Shown here piece after piece: positions 1 through 10,295 of a stretch of DNA of 64,000 nucleotides. Every line of letters begins with the position of its first letter. The stretch's first letter is position 1. The translations under genes were made by a program, and so were the position numbers. Source of the DNA: Cymbidium sinense (lineage: Eukaryota; Streptophyta; Magnoliopsida; Asparagales; Orchidaceae); NCBI GenBank assembly GCA_021442155.1, contig JAKCPB010001422.1:124001-188000 (forward strand), read 5' to 3'. Under the pieces are notes generated by a model, which worked only from the letters and a program-made list of their open reading frames with translations, searched no databases and had not been told where the DNA came from.

Positions 1-339
1 ATAGGTTATATGGCTTAGGAAGTGTTTCATGTTAGGATTTGATCATGGGCATCAATCATTTGGTTTTGGAATTTGGGTTTGGATTTGCATTTGAATTTGA
101 ATTTGGTGTTTGAATAGAACTTGAAGTTTGGTTTGAGAATGTGAACATGAATTGGATTTGGGTTGTAGGGTAGGTGGATTATCCTAATCCTAAGGCATAA
201 CTAATCTATGGTTAACCCTTCTAAGTCTTTATGTATAGGTTAGTGATTACCTAATTGTTAGAAGTGTCTTATGACTAGGGAAGTCTTAGTGTCAGAAGAC
301 TCCTAAGTCTAAGATGGGAAAATTGAATGCACTCCAAAA
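1..339. other. Unassigned AT-rich sequence
   Basis: No gene or recognised element is visible. The first 120 bases are T/G-rich low-complexity sequence with repeated TTTGGATTTG-like words. The rest shows no match to other parts of the window. The Tat fragment begins by about 340, where the sequence becomes alignable to the protease ends at 26,100 and 43,340. Confidence 0.5.
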
Positions 340-627
340 GTGAGGTCAATAGCCTTAGGCTCCATAGTGTTGCCTTGGTGATAGTTGATTGGAAGACCAA
401 AGCCAAGTTTCACATTATTGACTGGATATCATTCAATGCTTGAGGAGACCATTGATACATAAGAACAAAAATAGTTCCATCCTCTCTACATCATTATGAA
501 GTTCATGAGAGGTGGATCTCACTGTCAAAGGAGATCTCAAGCCATTTTAGTTCACAGGTGGCATATATGAGGATGTGGCTTACTACCTCCCAAAATCAAT
601 AAGTCTATTCTTGAACTTGGCCAAAGT

Positions 628-720
628 TTAAAAAAATAAAGAAAAGAAAAAAAGAAAGGAAAGATAAAATGAAAAGAAAAGAAAATGAAAAGAAAATAAA
701 AGGGAGGAAAATACTTGAGG
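628..720 (+). repeat. Purine-rich linker tract (Tat fragment)
   Basis: The + strand is almost entirely A and G (AAAGAAAAGAAAAAAAG-like). The same tract lies at the protease-to-RT junction of both other Tat copies (26,395-26,480 and 43,620-43,700), where it encodes a Lys/Glu-rich linker. It is therefore part of the element and not a random microsatellite. Confidence 0.6.
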
Positions 721-959
721 AGGAAGTGGAGCTAACATTAGATTCCACCCACAATTCATTACTCCACAACATATGGGTAGGATGACTTGACTCCACTAGG
801 TAGAGGAAGAGGCAGTTGAGGAAGTCAAGGATGGAAAACCTCTTTATTGGCCATTTAATAGAAGATATATCCCAGCTACCAGGAGTACACCTGCTATCCA
901 TATAGACTTAGAATCTAGTTCATAGGATGAGTTTTATATAGTTAGCACACCAGCCAGCT

Positions 960-2460
960 CTTCTCAGTAGTAGATTCCCTTGGAGGTGACACTTGAGCCA
1001 GATAGTGATGAAGGTCGGGCTCTAAAGTAAAGCATAAGAGTATCCAAGTCTATATGTGAAATAGTTACGCATCAGTTGGAAACCTTAGCTCTAACCCCAC
1101 TTTTCTCTCAAAATGTTAAGGGTTTGGTAGTTAAGGAATCCCCTAATTCATCCATAGGTGTCAAGTCTCAGAGGTTCTTTCTGGAAGCATCGTCTTCAAG
1201 ACAAGAAGTTAATGTAAAACTTGAGGATGATTCATATAAAGATTTAATAGAATTACCTTTTGATTGGTACTTGCCTTATGTTCATAATTTAGCAAAGAAA
1301 GATGTAATTCCACCTACTTGGTCAAAGTGCAGGTCAGAATACTTCAAAAGAATATGGAAGAACAAATGCAAAAGCTATTAATCAAGACTGGTACTATGAT
1401 TCGGTACGGTGGCTCCAGTCGATGATGATGATTACTACTTAGTCATCACCAATCATTTGGAATCTGATAGGTTCCTTTCAAAACACATTAACTTATATGA
1501 GGAGCTGTGCTTAGAAACTTCAAATGATCCAAATGATTTTGAAGTCAAAGACACATCCCAAGAGTTCAAAGAAGAGATTAAGTCAACCATCAATGAGCTT
1601 AAGGAAATCAAATTAGGAACTGAAGAAGATCCACGCCGGACATACATCAGTTTTTTGTTAAATGAAATTGAAACCAATGACTTAGTTAAAATTGACGAGT
1701 TTAAGGATCTTTGCATGGATTTATGAAGAGATGCCTGGATTGGCTCTTGGCGTAGCAGTCCATAAACTAGCAATAGAGCCTACTGCTAACCCTCAAACCT
1801 CCTATGGATTTAAATAAGGCATATCCAAAAAATGAATTTTTGCTACCAATCCCGAAGGTGATGGTGGACATTGGCTCATCTCATGCAGTCTTCTCTTTCA
1901 TGGATGGCTCATCTAGATAACCAAATAAAAATGGCTCTGAAAGATGAAAGAAACACTACTTTTAGAACCCCTAATTAGAATCTATTGCTATAAGGTCATG
2001 CCTTTCAGCCTTAAAATGCTAGTGCTACAGGCTATGACTCAAATCTTTGATGAACTCATTCATCATCAAGTCAGTATGTCATGATGATGTCATGATCAAA
2101 AGTAGAGAAAAGGAAGATCATCAGTTTGACTTGAGAGTAGTTTTCAAATAATTAAGATAATTTAACCTCAAAATGAACCCCATGAAGTGTGCATTCAGAG
2201 TGGATTCAGGGAAATTCCTTAGGTTTGTTGTCCAATACTAGGGAATTGAAATTGATTTGGAGAAGATCAAAGAGATATTATAAATTCCACCCCCTAAAAG
2301 TTTAACTCAACTCAGATCATTCCAATGGTAGTTGGAGTATTTAAGATGCATTGTATTCATCCTATCCGAAAGATGTCAGCCATTCTCAACACTTGTCAAA
2401 AATGATGCCAAGTTCAAGTGGAATGATAAGTGTTAGCATGCCTTCAAAGACATCAAGCAT
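960..2460 (+). pseudogene. Tat reverse transcriptase with N-terminal linker, decayed
   Basis: Two open pieces (1076-1381 and 1409-1726) encode the acidic linker that precedes RT in this element; they match 26,676-27,508 and 44,178-44,837, including the APVDDDDYYLVITNHLESDR block. RT proper follows with MDLNKAYPK (about 1801; DLNKACPK in the better copies), a SSHAVFSFMDG block and a damaged YVDD active-site region near 2073-2090, where a small insertion shifts frame before the second aspartate pair. A deletion removes the RT start (IREEKYP and VKKKNGQ motifs are missing). It would have copied element RNA into DNA; it cannot be functional now. Confidence 0.8.
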
Positions 2461-2504
2461 TACCTGATGATGTCTTGGTTCTAGCTCCTATCACAGGAAA
2501 GCTC

Positions 2505-2730
2505 ATACTTTCTTGTTATGTTAGATGACTCCCTTGGTGCTTTGTTGGCCCAATCCAATGTCGAAGAGAAGGAAAATGCACTCTACTACCTCAACCATTA
2601 TCTAATCCCTACTGAGGCTAATCATCCACCCATTGAGAATCATTGCCTAACTTTAATCTTTGCATCCCAAAAGCTACAACACTACATGCTTTCTCATAAG
2701 GTGAACTTAATCTCTAAGATCAATGCACTA
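2505..2730 (+). pseudogene. Tat RNase H, N-terminal fragment
   Basis: The reading frame around 2518-2715 contains LDDSLGALLAQSN, ALYYLNHYLIPTEANHPPIE and LTLIFASQKLQHYML, the usual start of the Ty3/gypsy RNase H domain that follows RT and degrades the RNA strand of the hybrid. The match to 45,610-45,850 ends near 2730, where unrelated glycine-rich pseudogene sequence starts. Only about the first 70 residues survive. Confidence 0.85.
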
Positions 2731-2965
2731 CAGGATCCACCATCATATCCCTGATCTCTCCGTCTATGACCCCTATGGTTGTAACCTCCTCCTCCCACCT
2801 CCATAACCACCACAGCTCTGACCACCACCTCCATATCCACCAGCATGTCTAGATCCCCCATCACCTCTATGATAATAGCCTCGTCCGCCTTCCCCTCCAC
2901 CGCCAAATCTAGACTGAGCTTAGTTGACAGTGATGTTCCTGCAGTCAAGGTTCTACCCATTCTTA
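2731..2965 (-). pseudogene. Glycine-rich RNA-binding protein pseudogene, copy 1
   Basis: Read on the minus strand, it gives RNITVN, a stop in place of Glu, then AQSRFGGGGEGGRG and a Gly/Tyr/Arg-rich tail (AGGYGGGG, GGYGGG, and after a frameshift RRDQGYDGGS). This is the end of the RRM and the glycine-rich domain of plant GRP7/GRP8-type proteins, which bind RNA and act in mRNA processing. The first four-fifths of the RRM is missing: homology stops at the NGQNL position, where TTTAGGG satellite begins. The C-terminal end is cut off by the Tat fragment. The same break is seen in copy 2 at 8003. Family assignment rests on the conserved RNITVNEAQSR signature followed by glycine repeats. Confidence 0.75.
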
Positions 2966-4361
2966 GAGTTTAGGATTTATGGTTAGTTTATGGTTTAGGG
3001 ATTCATGTTTAGGGTTTACGGTTGTAGGTTTTAGGGTTTCAAGTTTAGGGTTTAGGATTTATGATTTAGGATTTAGAGTTTAGGATTTTAGGGTTTATGG
3101 TTTAAGGTTTAAGGTTGTAGGTTTAGGGTTTAGAGTTTAGGGTTTTAGGGTTTAATGTTTAGGATTTAGGGTTTAGGGTTTAGGGTTTTAGGGTTTAGTG
3201 TATAGGGTTTGGGTTTGTAGGTTTAAGGTTTAGAGTTTATAGTTTAGTGTTAGTTTTTGGGATCAGGTTTTAGGGTTTAGGGTTTAGGGTTTATAGTTAG
3301 GGTTTTATTTAATTATTTTATTTTTATTTTTTTTAAATTAAGTAAACTCGTAGATTTAGGTTTTTTTAATTTGTTATATTTTTAATTTTAATTTAGGTTT
3401 ATTTTTATTTTTATTTAGTTTATTTTATGTATTTTAGGTTTATTTATTTTAGTTTAGGTTTTTTATTTTAGTTTATTTTTTTAGGTTTAGGTTTAGGTTT
3501 ATTTTTTAGTTTAGTTTTATTTTTATTTTATTTTTTTATGTATAGGTTTAAGGTTTTTATTTTAGGTTTATTTTTATGTTTTATTTTTTAGTTCAGGTTT
3601 AGGTTTATTTTTAGTTTAGTTTGTTTTATTTAGTTTATGATTAGGTTTAATTTATTTTAGCTTTAGGTTAAGGTTTTATTTATTTTAGTTTAGTTTATTT
3701 TTGTTTAGGTTTAGGTTTATTTTATTTTTACTTTAGGTTTATGTTTTTTTTAGTTTAGTGTTTAGGTTTTATTTTTTATTTATTTTTAGGTTTTACTTTA
3801 AGATTTATTATTTAGGTTTAAGTTTTTATTTAGTTTTTATTCTATTTTATTTTAGGTATATTTTATTTTTATTTTACATTTAGTTTTTATTTTATTTAGG
3901 TTTTCTATTTTAGGTTATTTTATTTTTTTGTTTAGTTTAGGTTTTTATTTATTTTATTTTAGTTTAGTTTTTATTTTTTATTTTATTTCATTTTTATGTT
4001 TAGATTTAGGTTTAGGTTTTGGTTTTAGTTTAGGTTTTTATTTTTTTATTTTTTTATTTTATTTAAGTTTTTGTTTATTTTATTTTATTTTTAGGTCTTG
4101 TTTAGTTTAGATTTAAGTTTTTAGGTTTTTAGGGTTTAGGGTTTAGGGTTTAGGTTTTACGGTTGAGGGTTTAGGGTTTAGGGATTAGGGCTTAGGGTTT
4201 AGTGTTTAGGGTTTTAGGGTTCAGGGTTTAAGGTTTAGGGTTTAGGGTTTAGGGTTAGGTTTTTTTTTGAAATTATTTTATTATGATTATTTTTTGAATT
4301 AAGTAAACTAGTAGGTTTAGGTTTATTTTTAATTTATTTTAGTTTATTTTATTTTTAATTT
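2966..4361 (+). repeat. Telomere-like TTTAGGG satellite, block 1
   Basis: Degenerate TTTAGGG repeats (about 2966-3310, and again about 4110-4260) alternate with T-rich stretches built from TTTAGG, TTTATTTT and TTTTAG words (about 3310-4110 and 4260-4361). A recurring joint, AATTAAGTAAAC-GTAG-TTTAGGTTTATT, marks each change from TTTAGGG block to T-rich block (about 3336 and 4298). All TTTAGGG units point the same way. No gene is present; open frames rich in Phe/Leu/Tyr here are composition artefacts. Confidence 0.9.
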
Positions 4362-5083
4362 TGATAAGTATGCTACGCCTTATTCCTAGCACAGTTGTTG
4401 CACACCGATAGGCAACCCCTTAGGTTGGCTAGCTCTATCCCATAGCTGGTAGACTATCCCTTTGGATTTATAAACCTGAGGTAGGTCATAACTAATATAA
4501 CCCCTTCTCAATGGTTTCATTGCACATCGATATGGTCTGTGCATTAACTCAGATTCAATTAAACCCAATCTAATTTACCCCATTGGAGTTGAATCATACC
4601 CTTCTCCCTAGTGGAGCCCCAAATCATATATAAACAAGTCAAGCAAACAAATCAAATTTAAAACCAACCTCCCCAGTGGAGCCAAATTAAACTAACTCCC
4701 CCTATAAAGTCTAAATCAAAGAAGTACAACCAAACTCTTATCCCTAGAGGATACATCCCCAAACAAATCTATGAAATTAAACTCAAGTCCCAATCCCCAT
4801 TGGTAGCCCAAACTTTCTTCCCTAGTTGAAGGTTCATATACCCGATCCCCAATGGACTTGAGCCCATATCTCTAGTAGATATGCCTCCACATCAATTAAA
4901 ATTAAACAAATTAAAGTCAATTCAATCTTAATCCTAGGTGGATTATTGATTCTTATCCCTAGCAGATCTTCTTTCCACAAATCATATAATCAAATCAAAT
5001 TCAAACCTTATCCCTAGAAGATTTTCTTCTTATATTCCCTCGACATAGATCCCTCACATGTCATGTCCAATGCATGTGTGATT
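4362..5083 (+). mobile_element. Tat 3' non-coding fragment inside the satellite
   Basis: This non-telomeric island aligns with the sequence just upstream of the 3' LTRs of both Tat copies (about 28,670-29,150 and 50,575-51,050). Shared landmarks are the TTCCTAG-ACAG start, a GGTTGGCTAG block, AGACTA-CCCTTTGGATT, CCCCAGTGGAGCC-like words and a string of CCCTAGTGGA-type repeats. It contains no LTR and no coding sequence. It is flanked on both sides by TTTAGGG blocks. Confidence 0.7.
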
Positions 5084-7545
5084 CCCTAAGGTTTAGGGTT
5101 TAGGTTTTAGGGTTTAGGGTTTAGGGTTTTAGTGTTTATGCTTTTAGGGTTTAGGGTTAAGGGTTAAGAGTTAGTGTTTAGGTTTTAGGGTTTAGGGTTT
5201 TAGGGTTTATGGTTTTAGGGCTTAGGGTTAGGGTTTAGGGTTTAGGGTCTAGTGTCTAGGCTTTAGGGTTTATGGTTTTGAGGGTTTAAGGTTTAGGGTT
5301 AGTTTAGAGTTTAGGGTATAGGGTATAGGGTTTATAAGGTTTAGGGTTGTATGTTTAAGGTTGTAGGTTTAGGGTTTAGGGTTAGTTTTAGGGTTTAGGG
5401 TTTAGGATTTAGGGTTTATGGTTTAGGGTTTAGGATTTTTTTTTAAAAAAATTAAGTAAAACAATAGTTTTAGGATTATTTAGTTTATTTAGTTTATTTT
5501 TTTATACATTTTAGTTTATTTTTATTTTTATTTTAGAGCATTTTATTTTTTTTTTTTTTTTTAGGTTTTAATTTTTTATTTTATTTTCTATAATTTATTT
5601 ATTTTAGGTTTATTTATTTCAGTTTAAGTTTTTCATTTTTGTTTATTTTTTAGGTTTAGGTTTATGTTTATGCTTATTTTTTAGTTTTTTTTATTTTTAT
5701 TATATTTTTAAGGTTTAGGTTTTATTCTTTATTTTTAGGTTTATGTTTAGGTTTTTATTTTTATTTTCTTAGGTTTAGGTTTTAGGTTTTTATTTTAGGT
5801 TTAATTTTTAGTTTAGGTTTCGGCTTATTTTTAGTTTATTTTATTATATTTAGTTTAGGGTTTAGCTTTAGTTTATTTAAGTTTTAGCTTTATGTATTAT
5901 TTATTTTAGTTTAGTTAATTTTAGTATAGGTTTAGGTTTATTTTATTTTGTTTATTTTAAGTTTAGGATTTTTTTAGTTTAGGGTTTAGGTTTTATTTTT
6001 TATTTATCTTTAGGTTTTATTTTTAGTTTTATTTTTCAGGTTTAGGTTTTTTTTTGTTTTTTATTTTATTTTATTTTATGTTTATTTTATTTTTATTTTA
6101 CATTTAGTTTCTATTTTATTTAGATTTATTTATGTTTAGGTTTATTTAATTTTTTTTAGTTTAGTTTAGGTTTTTATTTATTTTATTTTAGTTTAGTTTT
6201 TATTTTTTTATTTTATTTTATATTTAGGTTTAGGTTTACATTTTGGTTTAGGTTTAGGTTTAGGTTTTAGTTTAGGTTTTTATTTTATTTTATTATTATT
6301 TTATTTAGGTTTAGGTTTATTTACTTATTTTATTTTTAGGTTTTATTATGTTTAGGTTTAGGTTTTTAGGCTTTTAGGGTTTAGGATTTGGGGTTTAGGG
6401 TTTAGGGTTTAGGGTTGTAGGTTTAGGGTTTAAGGTTTAGGGTTTTAGGGTTTAGGGTTTAGGGTTTAGGATTTAGGGTTTAGTGTTTAGGGTTTAGGGT
6501 TTAGGGTTTTAAGGTTCAGGTTTAGGGTTTAGGTTTGTAGTTTAGGGTTCAGGGATTAGGGTTTATGGTTTAGGTTATTATTATTATTATTATTTTAAAA
6601 TAAGTTTAGGTTTATTTAGTTTATTAATTTTACTTAATTTTTATTATATTTATTTAGGTTTATTTTATTTTTATTTAGATTAATTTAATTATTTTGTTTA
6701 TTTTAGGTTTAGGTTTAGGTTTAGGTTTATTTTTCAGTTTAGTTTTATTTTATATTTTTTATGTTTAGGTTTTATTTTTTTATTTTAGGTTAGGTTTAAC
6801 TTTTTTTTATTTTATTTTTTTAGGTTTAGGTTTTAGGTTTATTTTTAGGTTTTATTTTTTAGTTTATGTTTAGGTTTATTTTAGTTTATTTTATTTTATT
6901 TAGGGTTTAGGTTTAGGTTTAGTTTATTTTATGTTTAGTTTTCTTTTATTTATTTTGGTTTAGTTTATTTTTTGTTTAGGTTTAGGTTTATTTTATTTTA
7001 TTTTAGGTTTAAGTTTTATTTTTAATTCTTTTAGGTTTTATTTTTTGGTTTATTTTTTTGGTTTAGGTTTTATTTAGTTTTATTTTATTTTATTTTAGGT
7101 TTATTTTATTTTAATTTTAGCTTTAGTTTTATTTTTTAATTAAGTTTAAGTTTTATTTACTTTATTTTAGTTTAGTTTTATTTTTTATTTTATTTTCTTT
7201 TAGGTTTAGGTTTAGGTTTTAGTTTAGGTTTTTATTTTTTATTTTTTTTATTTTATTTTATTTTGGTTTAGCTTTTTTATTTATTTTATTTTTAGGTTTT
7301 ATTTAGTTTAGGTTTAGGTTTTTAGCTTTTAGGGTTTAGGGTTTAGGGTTAGTTGAGGTTTAGGGTTTGGAGTTTAGGGTTTAGGGTTTAGGGTTTAGGG
7401 TTTAGGGTTTAGGTTTTAGGGTTTACATTTTAGGGTTTAGGGTTTAGGGTTTAGGGTTTTAGGGTTTAGGGTTTGATTTTGGTTTAAGTTTTAGTAGTTA
7501 GTTTAGGTTTAGTGTTTTTATTTTTTTTATTTTATTTTTGTTTTC
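5084..7545 (+). repeat. Telomere-like TTTAGGG satellite, block 2
   Basis: Alternating TTTAGGG-rich blocks (about 5084-5430, 6360-6575, 7325-7480) and T-rich blocks (about 5450-6360, 6580-7320). Joint motifs related to AATTAAGTAAA-GTTTAGGTTTATTTAG sit near 5448 and 6590. Spacing of the joints suggests a higher-order unit of roughly 0.95-1.2 kb. No gene is seen. Confidence 0.9.
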
Positions 7546-8003
7546 AAATAGAGAAAAAATTCAGATTCAACATTTCTTCTTTTGATTTTATTAACTAATT
7601 AACACACCAAGTTTTCTAAGACACAAGCGATGACATAGATAAAAAATAAGCATGCATAGAGCAAATCAAAACCTTAGAACAAAAAGCTCTCTAATGTATG
7701 AGTTTCATAAGCGCATTGGATCGGAGTTCTTCAATTTTTTCCAGTTCCCATCAAAACCACCCCATCCTCTCAGTAGCGGGATCCACCATCATATCTCGAT
7801 CTCTCCCTCGCCACCACGGTATAACCGTGGCTCCTCCACTCCAAAACCACCACTGCTCACCACCACCTCCATATCCACCAGCATATCCAGATCACCCACC
7901 ACCACTGCAATAATCGCCGCCTTCACCTTCGCCTCCACCATCAGATCTAGACTGAGCCTAATTGATGGTAATGTTCCTGCCGTTAGGTTTTGCCCATTCT
8001 TAG
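7546..8003 (-). pseudogene. Glycine-rich RNA-binding protein retropseudogene, copy 2, with 3' UTR
   Basis: The minus strand from 8003 reads NGQNL, then in frame GRNITIN, a stop, AQSRSDGGGEGEGGDY and Gly-rich repeats (SGYAGGYGGGG), ending in GGSRY or its frameshifted equivalent and a TGA stop at 7770-7772. GRNITVNEAQSR followed by a glycine-rich tail ending SRY is typical of plant GRP7/8-type RNA-binding proteins. Downstream sequence (7769 to about 7560) looks like a 3' UTR with an AATAAA-type signal near 7600 and an A-rich end near 7520-7550. Truncation at the 5' side plus a possible poly(A) tail points to LINE-type retrotransposition. Internal stops and frameshifts make it non-coding. The satellite starts exactly at the 5' break. 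Confidence 0.8.
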
Positions 8004-9050
8004 GGTTTAGGTTTAGGTTTAGGTTTATTAAGTTTTAGGGTTTAGGTTTATTTTTTTAATTTATTTAGTTACTTTAGGTTTAGGCTTAGGGTTTAGGGTT
8101 TAGGGTGTCGGGTTTAGGGGTTAGGGTTTAGAATTTTAGGGTTTATGGTTTAAGAATAGGATTTAGGGTTTAGGGCTTTTTAAGGTTTAGGGTTTAGGGT
8201 TTAGGTTTTAAGGTTATAGGTTTAGTGTTGTAGGTTTAGGGTTTAAGGTTTATTTCTATATATTAAGTAAATCGATAGGTTTAGGTTTATTTAGTTTACT
8301 TAATTTTGTTTATATTTATTTTAGTTTATTTTATTTTTATTTTTATTTAGGTATATTTTTTATTTTTATTTAGTTTAGTTTATTTTATTTATGTTTATTT
8401 ATTTTAGTTTATTTATTAGGTTTAGGTTTATTTTTTAGTTTAGTTATATTTTTATTTTATTTTTATTTTTAGGTTTAGGTTTAGGTTTCTATTTTATTTT
8501 TTTAGGTTTAGGTTTTAGGTTTTCATTTTAGGTTTATTTTTAGGTTTTATTTTTTAGTTTAGGTTTAGGTTTATTTTTCATTTATTTTATTTGATTTAGT
8601 TTAGGTTTAGGTTTAGTTTTAGTTTATTTTGGGTTTATGTTAGGTTTTATTTTTTTTAGTTTAGGTTTAGGTTTATTTTATTTTTATTTTACATTTAGTT
8701 TTTATTTTATTTAGGTTTTTTATTCTTAGGTATATTTTATTTTATTTACATTAGTTTTATTTATTTTATTTTAGTTTAGTTTTATTATATTTTAGGTTTT
8801 TTATTTTATTTAGGTTTCATTTTATTTTATTTTTATAATTTAATTAGGTTTGGTTTTTTATTTATTTTCTTTTAGGTTTATTTATATTAGTTTAGGTTTA
8901 GGTTTTTAGGTTTTTATGATTTAGGGTTTAGGGTTCAAGATTTAGTGTTTAGGGTTTAAGGTTTAGGGTTGTAGATTTTAGGTATTAGGTTTAGGGTTGT
9001 AGATTTTAGGTATTAGGGTTTAGGGTTATAGGATTTAGGGTTTAGGGTTT
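8004..9050 (+). repeat. Telomere-like TTTAGGG satellite, block 3
   Basis: TTTAGGG-rich blocks (about 8004-8255 and 8905-9050) flank a T-rich block (about 8260-8905). The joint AATTAAGTAAA-type motif appears near 8262. The block ends at the 3' end of the antisense L1 LINE. The same satellite resumes at 63,765, on the far side of the L1. Confidence 0.9.
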
Positions 9051-9904
9051 TTCTTTAAGGGAAATTAAGGAAATTTTATTACCATAAAGAAAAAGTACAA
9101 AGTCCTTAGAGGGGGTAACTCTCTAAGCTAATGCTCAAAGAGCTACAATAAATCCTAAAGAGATAAATCCCCTAACTATTTCAATAATGAAGGAAATAAA
9201 GCAAAAAAAACCAAAAAATCAACAACGAAAAATCCATATAAGCATCAACAAACTTCATTTGGTCTGTCTGATACTAGTAAGATCCACCTGCAAGACTCTC
9301 CTAGCCTATAAAAGAAATCTGCAACATACTTTTGAAAGGATGAGTACAATTAAGCAAGTAGAAAAAGTAAGAGCAAATAAAAGGAGTAAAGTAAAGAAAA
9401 GGTTTAGGTTCAATTACAGCCATCTCAAAGAGCAACACTATATGTTAGCATCCAAACTTCAGGACAAGAGTTACAATTACATATAGCGTTACCAACCAAA
9501 AGAGTGGGAAGGCGCAAAATCCTCAGCCAAATGTAACGACCAACCACAAAGCCACTGAACAAAGCCAAAGATAATCAACCAACCATCGGGGATATTAGCA
9601 ATCTGATGGAGCACCACCACCACCAAAAAAAAATAACAAAATCAAAAGCAAGCATATGAGTAACAACACAAACCAGAGACAAATAAGAGCGAAAAAGAAA
9701 AACATGAGTGCTTATATCCTCCACCAACAAAGCAAATAAAAGAGCCAATAAAGCAACCAAAAGCAAAAGATCATAAAAAATCAATAGCAAAAAACCAAGC
9801 CAAGAATTTATAATCTGATATAAGACAATCTAGCATTATCTAGATTAACCAAACCTCTTAAGAGTTTAGGCAAAGTTTTGTTGTCAAATAAAGTGAACTT
9901 AGTT

Positions 9905-10295
9905 AAGTTGGCACCAAAGTTAGCCAAGTAATCAGCACAAGCATTACCTTCACGAAGATGTGAGAAATTTTAAAACAAACTTGAGAAAGAGGATTTTTAG
10001 TTTGATTAAGAAGATAAAATAATTCAGCATTCCCATTTCTATTGAAATTAAACATGTCAAGAAGCAAGAGAGCATCAACATCAATCCAGATGTTGAGGAA
10101 ACCTCTAATCAAACAATTTTCAATAACTTTTTTAACAACCATAAGCTCAACAAAAATAATAGAATAGGCTTTGAGAGGATAGGCAAAAGCACATATGACA
10201 ATACTTTTAGAATCCCTAAGGAACACCACAACCATATTTAATGGAAGCAACAAAACCATTTGTATTCACTTTAATCAAATTGTCTTTAAGTTTTA
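9905..10295 (-). pseudogene. L1 RNase H domain (RVT_3 type)
   Basis: Around 10,290-9905 on the minus strand the residues VVFLRDSKSIVICAFAYPLK, a Glu-containing helix (FVELMVVKKVIENCLIRG), a core Asp (IWIDVDALLLLDM) and, in a shifted frame, a GNACADYLAN-like end are visible. This order (VLRDSKG, E-A-L-KA, D-s, H-REGN-AD-LA) is the RNase H fold found at the C-terminus of many plant L1 ORF2 proteins, thought to have been acquired from a cellular archaeal-type RNase H. The first catalytic segment is in a broken frame upstream (near 10,290). Several frameshifts; inactive. Confidence 0.75.

Larger units (their letters stand above)
340..2730 (+). mobile_element. Tat/Ogre-like Ty3/gypsy internal fragment (protease end to RNase H)
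   Basis: This block is a decayed, truncated third copy of the internal region seen at 26,100-28,357 and 43,340-45,850. It keeps the same order: protease tail (about 345-600), a purine-rich Lys/Glu-coding linker (about 628-720), a linker beginning ETLALTPLFSQNVKGLVVKE (1076 onward), reverse transcriptase (about 1790-2460) and the start of RNase H (about 2505-2725). There are stops and frameshifts throughout. No LTR, gag or integrase is present: the left end fades out near 340 and the right end is cut where the GR-RBP pseudogene begins. It is more diverged from the other two copies than they are from each other by eye, so it is probably an older, separate insertion. Confidence 0.85.

Noticed and set aside
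340..2730. Plant pararetrovirus or endogenous virus
   Set aside because: RT is followed by gypsy-type RNase H, and sister copies have integrase and LTRs. No coat or movement protein motifs are seen.
2694..2960. Minus-strand 88-residue open frame as a real gene
   Set aside because: It runs in a different frame from the GR-RBP homology for most of its length and crosses into Tat sequence. The true homology has stops and a frameshift.
3928..4110. Small Phe/Leu/Tyr-rich membrane-like protein
   Set aside because: It is a translation of T-rich satellite. Such frames appear wherever TTTTATTT words lack stops in one frame.
7652..8038. Plus-strand 128-residue Ser/Pro/Thr-rich open frame
   Set aside because: It is the antisense shadow of the glycine-rich pseudogene; Gly codons read backwards give Pro/Thr/Ser.
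2966..9050. A true chromosome end
   Set aside because: TTTAGGG units are degenerate, mixed with T-rich blocks, contain pseudogene and Tat pieces, and resume at 63,765 inside the window. This is interstitial.
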